Below, piece after piece: positions 53,949 to 63,760 of a DNA stretch of 64,000 nucleotides (position 1 is the stretch's first letter; every line of letters begins with the position of its first letter). Source of the stretch: Alkalicoccus daliensis (GTDB taxonomy: Bacteria > Bacillota > Bacilli > Bacillales > Salisediminibacteriaceae); the NCBI RefSeq assembly GCF_900103955.1, contig NZ_FNIL01000011.1, forward strand, positions 1-64,000, in the 5' to 3' direction. Below the pieces are notes generated by a model. The model was not told the DNA's origin. It made no database searches and worked only from the letters and a program-made list of their open reading frames with translations. Position numbers and translations under genes: made by a program.

Positions 53949-54707
53949 ATGTTAACTTTTGAACGACAGCACGCAATCCTCAATCTGCTGCAAAAGCAGA
54001 AGATTGCTAAAATCGCTGAGCTTATCGATGCTACAGGTGCCTCTGAATCAACTATTCGACGCGATCTGAGCGAACTTGAGCGACAGCAAAAATTAAAGCG
54101 CATACATGGCGGTGCCTCCCTTCCCTCCCGTAAATCAGATGAACCTGGAATGTCAGAGAAAATCACTGCTTTTACGAAAGAAAAAGAGAGAATCGGCGCA
54201 CTGGCAGCAAGCTACGTGGAGGATAATGATTCCATCTACATTGATGCCGGCACATCGACCGAAGCCATGATCAGTAAAATCACTGCGAAAAACGTCACCA
54301 TTGTCACGAATGGACTAAATATTATCAACACTTCCATCCAGCATGATTTTTATACTTATGTGTTAGGAGGATATGTTAAAACCGGAACACACGCTTTTAT
54401 CGGGAAAGCCGCTGCAGAAGCCATGCAGAAATACCGCTTTGATAAAGCTTTTCTCGGAACGAACGGAGTCGACCTTACCTTTGGATACTCCACCCCCGAT
54501 CCGGAGGAAGCATATATCAAAGAACTTGCAATCCGCGAATCCCAGCAGGCTTTCATACTTGCGGATTCTTCCAAGCTCGATCAGACGTCTTTTACCTGCT
54601 TCGGCTCTTTAAAAGATGCCACTCTTTTGACAGACAGCAATAAAGACACCTTAGAATATCTGCATAAACTTGCAGAACAAACTTCTGTAGAGGCGGTGAA
54701 AATATGA
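53949..54707 (+). CDS. fruR: DeoR family fructose operon repressor FruR
   Basis: 252 residues. DeoR helix-turn-helix (KIAELIDATGASESTIRRDLSELE, about 20-43) and the sugar-phosphate sensing domain starting IYIDAGTSTEAM. ATG at 53949 has GAGGTGAAGCG; the upstream GTG is part of that site. First gene of fruR-fruK-fruA, overlapping fruK by 4 nt; likely senses fructose-1-phosphate. Confidence 0.95.
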   Translation: MLTFERQHAILNLLQKQKIAKIAELIDATGASESTIRRDLSELERQQKLKRIHGGASLPSRKSDEPGMSEKITAFTKEKERIGALAASYVEDNDSIYIDAGTSTEAMISKITAKNVTIVTNGLNIINTSIQHDFYTYVLGGYVKTGTHAFIGKAAAEAMQKYRFDKAFLGTNGVDLTFGYSTPDPEEAYIKELAIRESQQAFILADSSKLDQTSFTCFGSLKDATLLTDSNKDTLEYLHKLAEQTSVEAVKI

Positions 54708-55630
54708 TATATACGATGACCTTGAATCCTTCCGTGGATTATCTGGTAAGCGTTAACAATTTCCAGCTTGGTAAAACGAACCGTGCGGATACCCAGCGGA
54801 TGGTTCCCGGCGGAAAAGGAATCAATGTTTCCAAAGTCCTTCAGTTATTTCATATTCCCACGAAGCTTTTCGGTTTTACCGCAGGTTTCACCGGAGAATT
54901 CATTCAAAACACACTTCAGAAGCAGGGACTTGATACCAGCTTTATCGAAGTGGAAGGAATGACGAGAATTAATGTAAAGCTGAAAACGGACGCTGAAACA
55001 GAAGTAAACGGCCAGTCTCCGGAGATTACCGAGCAGGATGCAGCAAAGCTCATTAAACAGCTGGATCAGCTTCAGGAAGAAGATACGCTGGTGTTATCGG
55101 GAAGTCTTCCAACGAATCTTTCCCCTGACTTTTACGCCAGCCTGATGGAGGCTGCAGCGGTGAAAAATATAAGAACTGTGCTTGATACGAGTGGAGAACC
55201 ACTCCGGTCCGGCCTGAAAGCGAATCCTTTTCTCATCAAGCCGAACATCGCTGAACTGGAGGCGCTTTACGATACAAAAACAGAAACGCAGGAAGAAGTT
55301 ATTACTTTAGCAAAAAGAGCTGTAGAAGACGGTGCACAGCATGTGCTCGTTTCTTCCGGCGGCAGCCCGGCGCTTCTGGTAAGTAAAGAGCAGGTGCTGG
55401 AAGCTTCCGTTCCAAAAGGAGAAGTTAAAAACTCTGTCGGGGCAGGTGATTCTATGGTAGCAGGATTTCTTTTCAGCCTTACTGAGAAAGACGACCTTGT
55501 GCAGGCACTTAAGACAAGCGTCGCCTTCGGATCAGCCACTGCTTTTTCCCAGGGATTTGTCACTGAAGAAACCTTTCAGCGGCTCCTCCCTGATATTCAG
55601 GTAAAAACATTTCAAATAGGAGGGAAATAA
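54704..55630 (+). CDS. fruK: 1-phosphofructokinase
   Basis: 308 residues, PfkB family. N-terminal GGKGINVSKVL near 36-46 and the C-terminal ATP/anion-hole motif VGAGDSMVAGF near 246. Converts fructose-1-phosphate to fructose-1,6-bisphosphate. ATGA overlap with fruR and 1-nt gap to fruA. Confidence 0.96.
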   Translation: MIYTMTLNPSVDYLVSVNNFQLGKTNRADTQRMVPGGKGINVSKVLQLFHIPTKLFGFTAGFTGEFIQNTLQKQGLDTSFIEVEGMTRINVKLKTDAETEVNGQSPEITEQDAAKLIKQLDQLQEEDTLVLSGSLPTNLSPDFYASLMEAAAVKNIRTVLDTSGEPLRSGLKANPFLIKPNIAELEALYDTKTETQEEVITLAKRAVEDGAQHVLVSSGGSPALLVSKEQVLEASVPKGEVKNSVGAGDSMVAGFLFSLTEKDDLVQALKTSVAFGSATAFSQGFVTEETFQRLLPDIQVKTFQIGGK

Positions 55631-55631
55631 A

Positions 55632-57554
55632 ATGAAAATTACAGAGCTTCTAAAAAAAGAAACGATGATTTTAGATCTGCAGGCAACGTCTAAAAATGAA
55701 GCCATTGAAGAACTCGCTGCGAAGCTTGATGATGCCGGCCATTTATCCGACCGTGCTTCCTTCATCGAAGCTATTAAAAATAGAGAATCCCAGAGCTCCA
55801 CAGGGATCGGGGAAGGCGTTGCTATCCCCCATGCGAAAACAGCAGCAGTAACAGAGCCTGCGATAGTGTTCGGCCGTTCCAAAGAAGGCATTGATTATGA
55901 CGCACTCGACGGCGAAAAGAGCCATCTCTTCTTCATGATTGCAGCGAGTGAAGGTGCGAATGAAACTCACCTTCAGGCACTTTCCCGTCTATCCACCCTC
56001 CTAATGGACGAAGAGTTCCGTGAGTCCCTTATGAGCGCTGATTCGACTGGCACAATTTTAAAAGCAGTGGATCTGAAAGAGAAAGAAAAGCTGAGTGCAC
56101 AGGATGCAGAAGAGGAAAAAGAAAAAACACAGGCCAAAGATGGTTCCAAGCCTTACTTTGTCGCTGTTACAGGGTGCCCTACCGGGATTGCCCACACGTA
56201 CATGGCGGCAGACGGACTGAAAGATGCAGCAAATAAGCTTGGCTATGATATCAAAGTGGAAACAAATGGTTCTGACGGTGTGAAAAGCCGTCTTACGAAA
56301 GAAGATATCGAACGCGCTGATGCGGTTATCATCGCAGCAGACACGAAAATTGAAATGGACCGCTTTGACGGTAAAAAATTGATTAACGCACCTGTAACAG
56401 CAGGTATCCGAAAGCCGACGAAACTGCTTGAAGATGCTTATGAAGGCAACCTTTCTGTACACCGCGCTTCCGGTGAAAGCGGCGGAAGTGAAGAAGCAGG
56501 CACAGGCGGCAAGCGCTCTGTCGGTGCTGCAATCTATAAGCACCTGATGAGCGGTGTTTCCAATATGCTTCCTTTCGTTGTCGGTGGTGGTATTCTCATT
56601 GCGCTTTCCTTCTTTTTCGAAGACCCGGTAAATGGTGAAATCACCTGGTTTGGTGAAATTCTTTCCACGATCGGCGGCGCAAACGCGTTCTTCCTGCTCG
56701 TGCCAGTACTTGCCGGTTTCATTGCCTACAGCATTGCTGACCGTCCTGGTTTTGCGGCCGGTATGGTCGGTGGTTTAATGGCAAGCACCGGAGAAGCGGG
56801 CTTCCTCGGCGGTATTGTCGCAGGTTTCCTTGCAGGTTACCTTGTACTTGGAATTCGCAGAGTCTTTAACTTTATGCCGAAGTCACTTGAAGGCATTAAA
56901 ACGATCTTGATTCTTCCATTGTTTGGTATCTTTTTAACAGGTTTCATTATGTACTTCCTTGTAGTGCCGATGGCAGCGGTACAGACAACACTTGTCGGCT
57001 GGCTCAGCGGAATGGAAACAGGAAACGCAGTCATCCTTGGTATTATCCTTGGAGGTATGATGGCAGTAGATATGGGCGGACCGGTTAATAAATCCGCTTA
57101 TGCATTTGGCATTGCAATGCTTGAGGCAAACACGCTTATGCCGATGGCTGCAATTATGGCCGGCGGTATGGTTCCGCCACTTGGAATCGCACTTGCTACA
57201 ACACTGTTTAAAAACAAGTTTACGAGAGAACAGCAGGATGCAGGTAAGACAAACTATATCCTGGGTGCCTCTTTCATCACAGAAGGTGCGATCCCGTTCG
57301 CAGCGGCTGATCCAGCCCGAGTAATTCCATCGCTGATTGCCGGGTCCGCAACAGCAGGTGCACTAGCAATGCTGTTCGGAAATGCAACGCCTGCTCCTCA
57401 CGGCGGAGTATTCGTTCTCCTTCTGGTTGAAAATTGGCCGATGTACATCGTAGCAATTTTAGCCGGAGCTTTCGTTACGGCAATCATGCTCAAGATTTTA
57501 AAGAAAGATATCAGTACAGGTACGACAACAACGACAAATTCAAAAGCTGCATAA
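55632..57554 (+). CDS. fruA: PTS fructose-specific EIIABC component
   Basis: 640 residues. EIIA at 1-148 with phosphorylated His67 (GVAIPHAKT), EIIB at 172-275 with Cys182 (VTGCPTGIAHT), and EIIC at ~295-625 with about nine helices. Takes up fructose as fructose-1-phosphate. A TTT/Ser-rich tail ends it. GGAGGG precedes the ATG; terminator directly downstream. Confidence 0.96.
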   Translation: MKITELLKKETMILDLQATSKNEAIEELAAKLDDAGHLSDRASFIEAIKNRESQSSTGIGEGVAIPHAKTAAVTEPAIVFGRSKEGIDYDALDGEKSHLFFMIAASEGANETHLQALSRLSTLLMDEEFRESLMSADSTGTILKAVDLKEKEKLSAQDAEEEKEKTQAKDGSKPYFVAVTGCPTGIAHTYMAADGLKDAANKLGYDIKVETNGSDGVKSRLTKEDIERADAVIIAADTKIEMDRFDGKKLINAPVTAGIRKPTKLLEDAYEGNLSVHRASGESGGSEEAGTGGKRSVGAAIYKHLMSGVSNMLPFVVGGGILIALSFFFEDPVNGEITWFGEILSTIGGANAFFLLVPVLAGFIAYSIADRPGFAAGMVGGLMASTGEAGFLGGIVAGFLAGYLVLGIRRVFNFMPKSLEGIKTILILPLFGIFLTGFIMYFLVVPMAAVQTTLVGWLSGMETGNAVILGIILGGMMAVDMGGPVNKSAYAFGIAMLEANTLMPMAAIMAGGMVPPLGIALATTLFKNKFTREQQDAGKTNYILGASFITEGAIPFAAADPARVIPSLIAGSATAGALAMLFGNATPAPHGGVFVLLLVENWPMYIVAILAGAFVTAIMLKILKKDISTGTTTTTNSKAA

Positions 57555-57561
57555 TAAATCT

Positions 57562-57597
57562 TCCCCCATTTCTTATTAAGAAACGGGGGTTTTTTTG
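57562..57597 (+). terminator. Terminator of fruRKA
   Basis: CCCCCATTTCTT/AAGAAACGGGGG stem with a 3-nt loop and seven T. Confidence 0.9.
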
Positions 57598-57602
57598 CAT
57601 AG

Positions 57603-57634
57603 AAAAACCACCCGGGAACTGTTTCCCAGGCGGT
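57603..57634 (-). terminator. Terminator of the Pmp3-like gene
   Basis: Minus-strand ACCGCCTGGGAA/TTCCCGGGTGGT with TTTTTC, about 50 nt after the small membrane protein's stop. Confidence 0.75.
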
Positions 57635-57685
57635 ACATATTTATCTTTCAGTCATTCTTCAAATAAACAAACTGCGTTGGCATTA

Positions 57686-57868
57686 TTATCTGCTGTTAAA
57701 TCTCTCCATGCGTTTATCGTCTTTATTTTCTTTCACCACCAGGATCGCATGAATCATACCCGGCACATAAAAAATTAATGTCAGGATCAGGTTAATGAAA
57801 GCCTGAAATGGCTTCCCGGAAAGAAATACAGCTACCGGCGGCAGCAGAATCGCTAAAATCCACATCAT
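57686..57868 (-). CDS. Pmp3/YqaE (UPF0057) family membrane peptide
   Basis: 60 residues with two membrane helices joined by GKPFQAFINLILTLI, and the conserved LPPVAVFL and YVPGMIHAILVV. Family members are small hydrophobic proteins linked to salt tolerance and membrane potential in yeast and plants; the bacterial role is unclear. The ATG at 57868 has GAGGTGAT five bases upstream; the open frame extends to 58087 without a matching site. Confidence 0.9.
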   Translation of the reverse strand: MMWILAILLPPVAVFLSGKPFQAFINLILTLIFYVPGMIHAILVVKENKDDKRMERFNSR

Positions 57869-58013
57869 GTTTATCACCTCTTTAATTCCGCTTTTAACTC
57901 TTTCCTTCCCTTTTTTGACGGATTGCAAAACAAATTTCTTTTTTATTCTCTTTGTAAGATTGTGAATGATATATTGTATGGTCAATGAATTCTTTGGTTT
58001 TTTCCAAAACAGT

Positions 58014-58096
58014 AAGGAAGCTGAAGAGCTCGTCGACGGCAGGTCTGCGGCAGCGAAGTTTTCTTTTTCAAAAATGAACATTAACAAAGCTGCATA
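58014..58096. other. Spacer with repeat remnant
   Basis: Contains GGAAGCTGAAGA and GCGAAGTTT in the same order and distance as at 42716-42750. No gene visible. Confidence 0.35.
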
Positions 58097-58136
58097 AAAA
58101 AAACACTGCCTCCCCTTTTAAAAAGGAAAGCAGTGA
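58097..58136 (-). terminator. Terminator of the acyl-CoA dehydrogenase-like gene
   Basis: Minus-strand CACTGC..CCTTTT/AAAAGGGG..GCAGTG with eight T. Confidence 0.85.
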
Positions 58137-58148
58137 TAAGTTTCATAA

Positions 58149-59195
58149 TTACGAAAGCATTTTTTCCAGATGCTTGATCGTTGGTGTTAAATTCATAAAG
58201 AAATATGCTTCTCTGAGCCGGCGTCCGTCGGCACTTGTTTTCATGTAGGCTGCGCCTCCAGCGTGCATCATGGCACCATGCACAGCTTCCATAGTGAGAT
58301 AGGCAGTGCGGCGGCGGATTTCAAGAATCTCTTTCCAGGTGACTCCTTCTTCCAGCAGTGCCTTAAAATCAGCTTCAATGCCACGGAGCGGTGTTTCGAT
58401 GTCTTCCGGCTGCACCGGCAGATATTCATTGACTCCGCTCTGCTTATTCGCACATTTTTTCATTGAGGCAACTGCGGCTTCGATCACACCGAGACCGACC
58501 GGCACCTGATACGTCACAAAGTAAGGACGAATTTTCTGTACAAAGGCATCAGCATCTTCCGCTAAGATCTGCTCCTGTGGAATAAACACATTTTCAAAAC
58601 GGACAGCATAGGTTGCACTGCCGTTTAAACCGAGATACGATACTTTTTCCTTCAGGGAGATGCCTTCCTGGTCACAGGACACAAATGCCATTATCCGGTG
58701 GTTATCCGGCGTTGCAGCAATCGCCCCGAACCAGTGGCCTTCACCTAAGTTGGAAACTGCCGGAAGGGCTCCGTTCAGCTGATAGCCTCCCGGGACCGGC
58801 TCCGCCTTCAGATGCAGCTTTTCCAGTTCCGCATAAAACTTCATCGGATTGGACAATCCGGTAGCACCAAGCAGTTCTCCGCTTTCCAGCTTTGGCAGAA
58901 AACGATCTTTTAAGCCTGTGTTTTCTGTGTGTCTCACATAAGTGAGTGCAGCCATATGACACCAGAGGTTAAAGCCGGTAGTCATGCAGTAGGAGGAAAC
59001 TTCTTTTACCACCTGCACTTCCTCCGCTGCTGCTTCTGCGACCGTTTTATTTTCTGAAGAAAGGTACCCGCCGGTCCCGAGCGAGAGCAGAAATTCTCTG
59101 GGATAATACGCCTTTTCATCAATAGAGCGAACCAGCGGTTTTAAATCCTTTTCCAGCAGATTGTCCAGCTGTACATCTTGGTTGAGTGCGTGCAC
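58149..59195 (-). CDS. Acyl-CoA dehydrogenase-like flavoprotein
   Basis: 348 residues, slightly shorter than typical (about 380). N-terminal helical domain, a middle beta domain (LLGATGLSNPMK and VRFENVFIPQEQIL) and a C-terminal four-helix domain (RRTAYLTMEAVHGAMMHAGGAAYM). No clear catalytic Glu at the standard position could be assigned, so it may be a DszC-like monooxygenase or dehydrogenase of unknown substrate. Followed upstream (25 nt) by the DUF4242 gene in one transcript. Confidence 0.82.
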   Translation of the reverse strand: MHALNQDVQLDNLLEKDLKPLVRSIDEKAYYPREFLLSLGTGGYLSSENKTVAEAAAEEVQVVKEVSSYCMTTGFNLWCHMAALTYVRHTENTGLKDRFLPKLESGELLGATGLSNPMKFYAELEKLHLKAEPVPGGYQLNGALPAVSNLGEGHWFGAIAATPDNHRIMAFVSCDQEGISLKEKVSYLGLNGSATYAVRFENVFIPQEQILAEDADAFVQKIRPYFVTYQVPVGLGVIEAAVASMKKCANKQSGVNEYLPVQPEDIETPLRGIEADFKALLEEGVTWKEILEIRRRTAYLTMEAVHGAMMHAGGAAYMKTSADGRRLREAYFFMNLTPTIKHLEKMLS

Positions 59196-59220
59196 GGTAG
59201 CCCCTCCTCTTAAAATTCCT

Positions 59221-59745
59221 TTACTTTTTACTGTTTAACTGTGTGATGCTGTCCACTGGCGCGCTTACAGCTTCCCGCGCACGGCCTACAGCTTCTTCAT
59301 CCGGTGCATCATAGAAGCACAGGCATTTTGTCATATCTTCGCATACATACGTGCGGGAAAAAGATACTTCCGGCACTTCTGCGTAGTGTACAGAATTTTT
59401 CTTTTTACGTTCCAGATACGCATCCATTGTAAGGTGATCCGGCAGGTTCCACTCTACAAGGTAGTTGATTTTTTCTTTCTGCTGTTTCGCTTCTTCCAGA
59501 TCCTGTCCTACGATGCGGACTTCTTTGGAAAGATCTACAGGAATATTCTTTGCTTCCAGCTGCTGCTTCAGTGCTGCTTCATCATCAGCTTCAAAAATAA
59601 AGAAAGCCCGCCCAAAGTCTGAAGCAACCTGTACCTCAATTAGTTCCTGGCTGAGTTCTTTTTCCAGCTCACTTACCGTTTGTTCAAATGCTTCCTCTGT
59701 TTTAATATTATCGTTTAATGTTGATTCAATCAAAAATAATGACAT
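59221..59745 (-). CDS. Protein with two DUF4242-like domains
   Basis: 174 residues made of two similar halves: LFLIESTL..FGRAFFIFEADDEAALKQ (1-85) and YLVEWNLP..SRTYVCEDMTKCLCFYDAPDEEAV (93-170). The second matches DUF4242 well (ferredoxin-like fold, with Cys139 and Cys143-type residues in the D-x3-C-x-C region); the first seems a diverged copy. DUF4242 members have been called nickel-binding, but no function is proven. Co-directional with the acyl-CoA dehydrogenase-like gene. Confidence 0.75.
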   Translation of the reverse strand: MSLFLIESTLNDNIKTEEAFEQTVSELEKELSQELIEVQVASDFGRAFFIFEADDEAALKQQLEAKNIPVDLSKEVRIVGQDLEEAKQQKEKINYLVEWNLPDHLTMDAYLERKKKNSVHYAEVPEVSFSRTYVCEDMTKCLCFYDAPDEEAVGRAREAVSAPVDSITQLNSKK

Positions 59746-59897
59746 ATCGTTATTCCTCCTCTGTTATAATTAAACCTATAAGCTTTATAGGGATTATTTT
59801 AACGCAGTAAGTTAAAAAAAACAACTCACTTGCTTTCTTTTTTTCTGCTTATGTTTTAAAATGAGCAATTATTACTCATCTGAAGGGGTTTTGACTT

Positions 59898-60344
59898 ATG
59901 AAAAGCCGGTATCCACTAGAATGCAACATTGCACAGACACTGAACCTGGTCGGGGACCGATGGACCATGCTGGTGCTGCATGAAGTATTGGTAGGGAATG
60001 ATACTTTTAATACACTGAAGCAGGAGCTTACGAGTATTTCTTCCAATATTTTATCCGATAGATTGAAACATCTCGTACAGCTTGATTTAATTTCCAGCAC
60101 ATTGTATTCAGATCACCCTCCCCGTTATCGATATACGCCGACAGAAAGCGGCAAAGCTTTTTCCACCGTTTTTGATGCGATGCTTGTCTGGGGACGTACG
60201 CACCTGGATGAATGTTACAAGAAACTCGTGCATACGAAGTGCGAGCAGGAAGTGGAAATCGGCTACTACTGTCCTTCCTGCGAAACCAAGGTAACAGAGG
60301 ATGAAGTACATCCTGTGCTCCTGCATACAGAAAAAGTAAATTAA
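59898..60344 (+). CDS. HxlR family transcriptional regulator
   Basis: 148 residues. N-terminal Cys9 in PLECNIAQTLNLVGDRWTMLVL and the HxlR winged helix (ISSNILSDRLKHLVQLDLI). A C-terminal extension carries YYCPSCETKVTEDEV, a CxxC pair. Such cysteines suggest sensing of electrophiles or redox stress, as in HypR/YodB relatives. Divergent from the DUF4242 and flavoprotein genes and a likely controller of them. Confidence 0.88.
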   Translation: MKSRYPLECNIAQTLNLVGDRWTMLVLHEVLVGNDTFNTLKQELTSISSNILSDRLKHLVQLDLISSTLYSDHPPRYRYTPTESGKAFSTVFDAMLVWGRTHLDECYKKLVHTKCEQEVEIGYYCPSCETKVTEDEVHPVLLHTEKVN

Positions 60345-60374
60345 TGCCGGAGCAGCCAGTTTCACCTTTAAAAC

Positions 60375-60412
60375 GTTAAAAAAGCTCCGGCGCATTGCAC
60401 TGGAGCTTTTTT
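60375..60412. terminator. Bidirectional terminator between HxlR and SDR genes
   Basis: AAAAAAGCTCC/GGAGCTTTTTT stem usable on both strands. Confidence 0.85.
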
Positions 60413-60422
60413 GCTGCGTATT

Positions 60423-61193
60423 TTATTTAGCTGCCAGTCCTCCGTCAATGCGGTACTGGGAACCGGTGATAAAGCTTGATTCATCAGAAGCGAGAAACAG
60501 TGCCAGTTTGGCAATGTCTTCCGACTCTCCATAGCGGTGCATCGGAATCGCTTCTTCCTGCTGGGTTTTTACGCCTTCCGCGTCCTCCGGATTAAATCCT
60601 TTTTCTAAGGAACGCATCATCCGGGTATTTACCGGAGACGGGTGGATGGAATTTACGCGGACGTTGGAATCCGCAATTTCCAGCGCTGCTGTTTTGGTCA
60701 GGCCGATGACTGCATGCTTGGAAGTTACATATGGTGCAACGCCCGGTGCGCCGATAAATCCAGCTACAGAGAAGTTATTGATAATGCTGCCACTCTTCTG
60801 CTCTGCCATGATCGGCATCACATATTTCAACCCAAGAAACGTTCCCTGTACATTTACATTAAATACTTTCTGAAAGTCTTCAAGCGTCTGATCGGGCAGC
60901 GCTGCAACCTTTCCTTCAATTCCTGCATTATTGAATAAAATATCAATACTGCCGAATTTCTTCATCGTTTCGTCCACAAAATTTTTAACGTCTTCTTCTT
61001 TTGCTACGTCCGCCTGCACCGCAATGATTTCGCCATGTCCTTCCAGTTCTTGCTTTGTTTCTTCCAGTGCTTTTTGATCCAGATCTACGATGGTTACACG
61101 TGCACCTTCCTTGAGAAATTTTTCTGCAGTTACTTTACCAATGCCGTTTGCTCCGCCGGTAATAATAGCTGTTTTTCCCTCAAGTCTTGCCAT
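60423..61193 (-). CDS. SDR family oxidoreductase
   Basis: 256 residues, classical short-chain dehydrogenase. Cofactor motif TGGANGIG at 12-19, NNAG near 87, catalytic Ser in NNFSVAG and YVTSK near 155-159, and C-terminal GSQYRIDGG. Substrate unknown. ATG 61193 with AAGGGG upstream. It converges on the HxlR gene. Confidence 0.9.
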   Translation of the reverse strand: MARLEGKTAIITGGANGIGKVTAEKFLKEGARVTIVDLDQKALEETKQELEGHGEIIAVQADVAKEEDVKNFVDETMKKFGSIDILFNNAGIEGKVAALPDQTLEDFQKVFNVNVQGTFLGLKYVMPIMAEQKSGSIINNFSVAGFIGAPGVAPYVTSKHAVIGLTKTAALEIADSNVRVNSIHPSPVNTRMMRSLEKGFNPEDAEGVKTQQEEAIPMHRYGESEDIAKLALFLASDESSFITGSQYRIDGGLAAK

Positions 61194-61296
61194 CGCTTTC
61201 AGCACCCCTTAAAATGTATTTGTGAAATAATTCACATAATTTATATTCCCTTTTTCCAGGAACATAAACTTACCTTAAAGCTATATCACAGCACAG

Positions 61297-61334
61297 AAAA
61301 AAACAACCCGGATTTTGATCCGGGCTGCTTCATT
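61297..61334 (-). terminator. Terminator of the xylanase gene
   Basis: Minus-strand CAGCCCGGAT/ATCCGGGTTG stem with a 4-nt loop and seven T, adjacent to the stop. Confidence 0.9.
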
Positions 61335-62711
<1,377 letters not shown>

Positions 62712-62752
62712 TTAGTTTTTATAAGACAGATATGGAATTACCTCCTTTCTTA

Positions 62753-62766
62753 AGAAAGCGCTGTCA
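62753..62766. promoter_or_regulatory. cre site upstream of the xylanase gene
   Basis: AGAAAGCGCTGTCA matches the CcpA consensus TGWNANCGNTNWCA at every position but the first. It lies about 100 nt before the xylanase start, implying carbon catabolite control. Confidence 0.7.
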
Positions 62767-62778
62767 ATTTAAATTAAG

Positions 62779-62800
62779 CTTACTATGTAAACTTAGTAAG
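62779..62800. promoter_or_regulatory. Inverted repeat 1 upstream of the xylanase gene
   Basis: CTTACTA/TAGTAAG arms around 8 nt. Similar core (ACTA..TAGT) to inverted repeat 2. Confidence 0.55.
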
Positions 62801-62809
62801 TTCAATGAA

Positions 62810-62838
62810 TTAACTAAATATTTGCGTTATTTAGTTAA
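62810..62838. promoter_or_regulatory. Inverted repeat 2 upstream of the xylanase gene (XylR-like operator)
   Basis: Perfect 10-bp arms TTAACTAAAT/ATTTAGTTAA around 9 nt. Layout like ROK (XylR) operators. No XylR gene is in the window next to it. Confidence 0.65.
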
Positions 62839-62956
62839 TTATACCCATGGAATATATTACAATTACTACAAAATTATCAGGTCTTTATACGATAATTCTC
62901 CATAGCTTTGATTTTTCAGAACCATTATATGTGTTCAGCACTAAATTTTTACAAGA

Positions 62957-62995
62957 AAAAACTGACCTGCACTTTTCTGCAGGTCAGTTTTTTTA
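62957..62995 (-). terminator. Terminator of the ABC permease gene
   Basis: AAAAAACTGACCTGCA with its complement TGCAGGTCAGTTTTTT; runs of T on both strands, adjacent to the permease stop. Confidence 0.9.
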
Positions 62996-63757
62996 TCAGG
63001 ACTGCACGCCCCATTGTTTACCAATCCATTTTTCAAACAGGCCGATTCCTTTATCGAGGAGGAGTCCGAGCACCCCGATAACAATGATGCCGGCAAGAAC
63101 CAGGTCGAGATCCAGTGCATTCCGGGAATCTACAATTAAGTATCCTAATCCAGACTGTGCCCCGATCATTTCACCAGCAACAAGGAAAATCCATGCTGTC
63201 CCTACCGCAATGTGAAGTCCATTTGCGATATAAGGGAAGGAAGCAGGAAAGATAATTTTCCATAAGAGTGAGGATCTGCTCAGTTCCAGATTCTCTGCCA
63301 GCTTAAGATAAGTCGGATCAATTTTTTTCACTGCAGAGACTGTCGACAGCAGTACCGGGAAAAAAGCAGCGATGAAAATGATCACTATCGCCGGCATATT
63401 GCCGATGCCGAACCACAAGACGATAAAAGGAGACCAGGCAACCGGCGCAACTGGACGGAGCACCTGCACAATCGGGTCTACTACCCGCCATACGTGCCTG
63501 GAGCGCGCTAAAAGCAGTCCCAGTACAACAGCGATCACTACGGCGCTTAAATATCCGGAGAAAAACCGGAATAAGCTGATGGTAATATGATTGATCAATG
63601 TTCCGTCCTGAATAATAGAAACAAGGCCCCAGAAAACCATGATAGGAGAAGGAAGCAGCGCTTCAGGATAGTCCCCGATCCAGATTATCCCCTGCCAGAG
63701 GAGAATAACGGTAATAAAGGCAATTAGTACGTAAGTAAAGGTTGATGTCAGCTTCAT
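62996..63757 (-). CDS. ABC transporter permease, nitrate/sulfonate/taurine (SsuC) family
   Basis: 253 residues, six membrane helices. EAA loop KLAENLELSRSSLLWKIIFPASFPYI near 150-175 and VAGEMIGAQSGLGYLI after it, both typical of SsuC/TauC/ThiX permeases. Substrate not predictable. It follows the binding-protein gene with 3 nt between stop and ATG. Confidence 0.9.
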   Translation of the reverse strand: MKLTSTFTYVLIAFITVILLWQGIIWIGDYPEALLPSPIMVFWGLVSIIQDGTLINHITISLFRFFSGYLSAVVIAVVLGLLLARSRHVWRVVDPIVQVLRPVAPVAWSPFIVLWFGIGNMPAIVIIFIAAFFPVLLSTVSAVKKIDPTYLKLAENLELSRSSLLWKIIFPASFPYIANGLHIAVGTAWIFLVAGEMIGAQSGLGYLIVDSRNALDLDLVLAGIIVIGVLGLLLDKGIGLFEKWIGKQWGVQS

Positions 63758-63760
63758 ATA

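Noticed and set aside
57869-58087. Longer start for the Pmp3-like gene
   Set aside because: The added 73 residues are unrelated to the family, and only the ATG at 57868 has a ribosome site.
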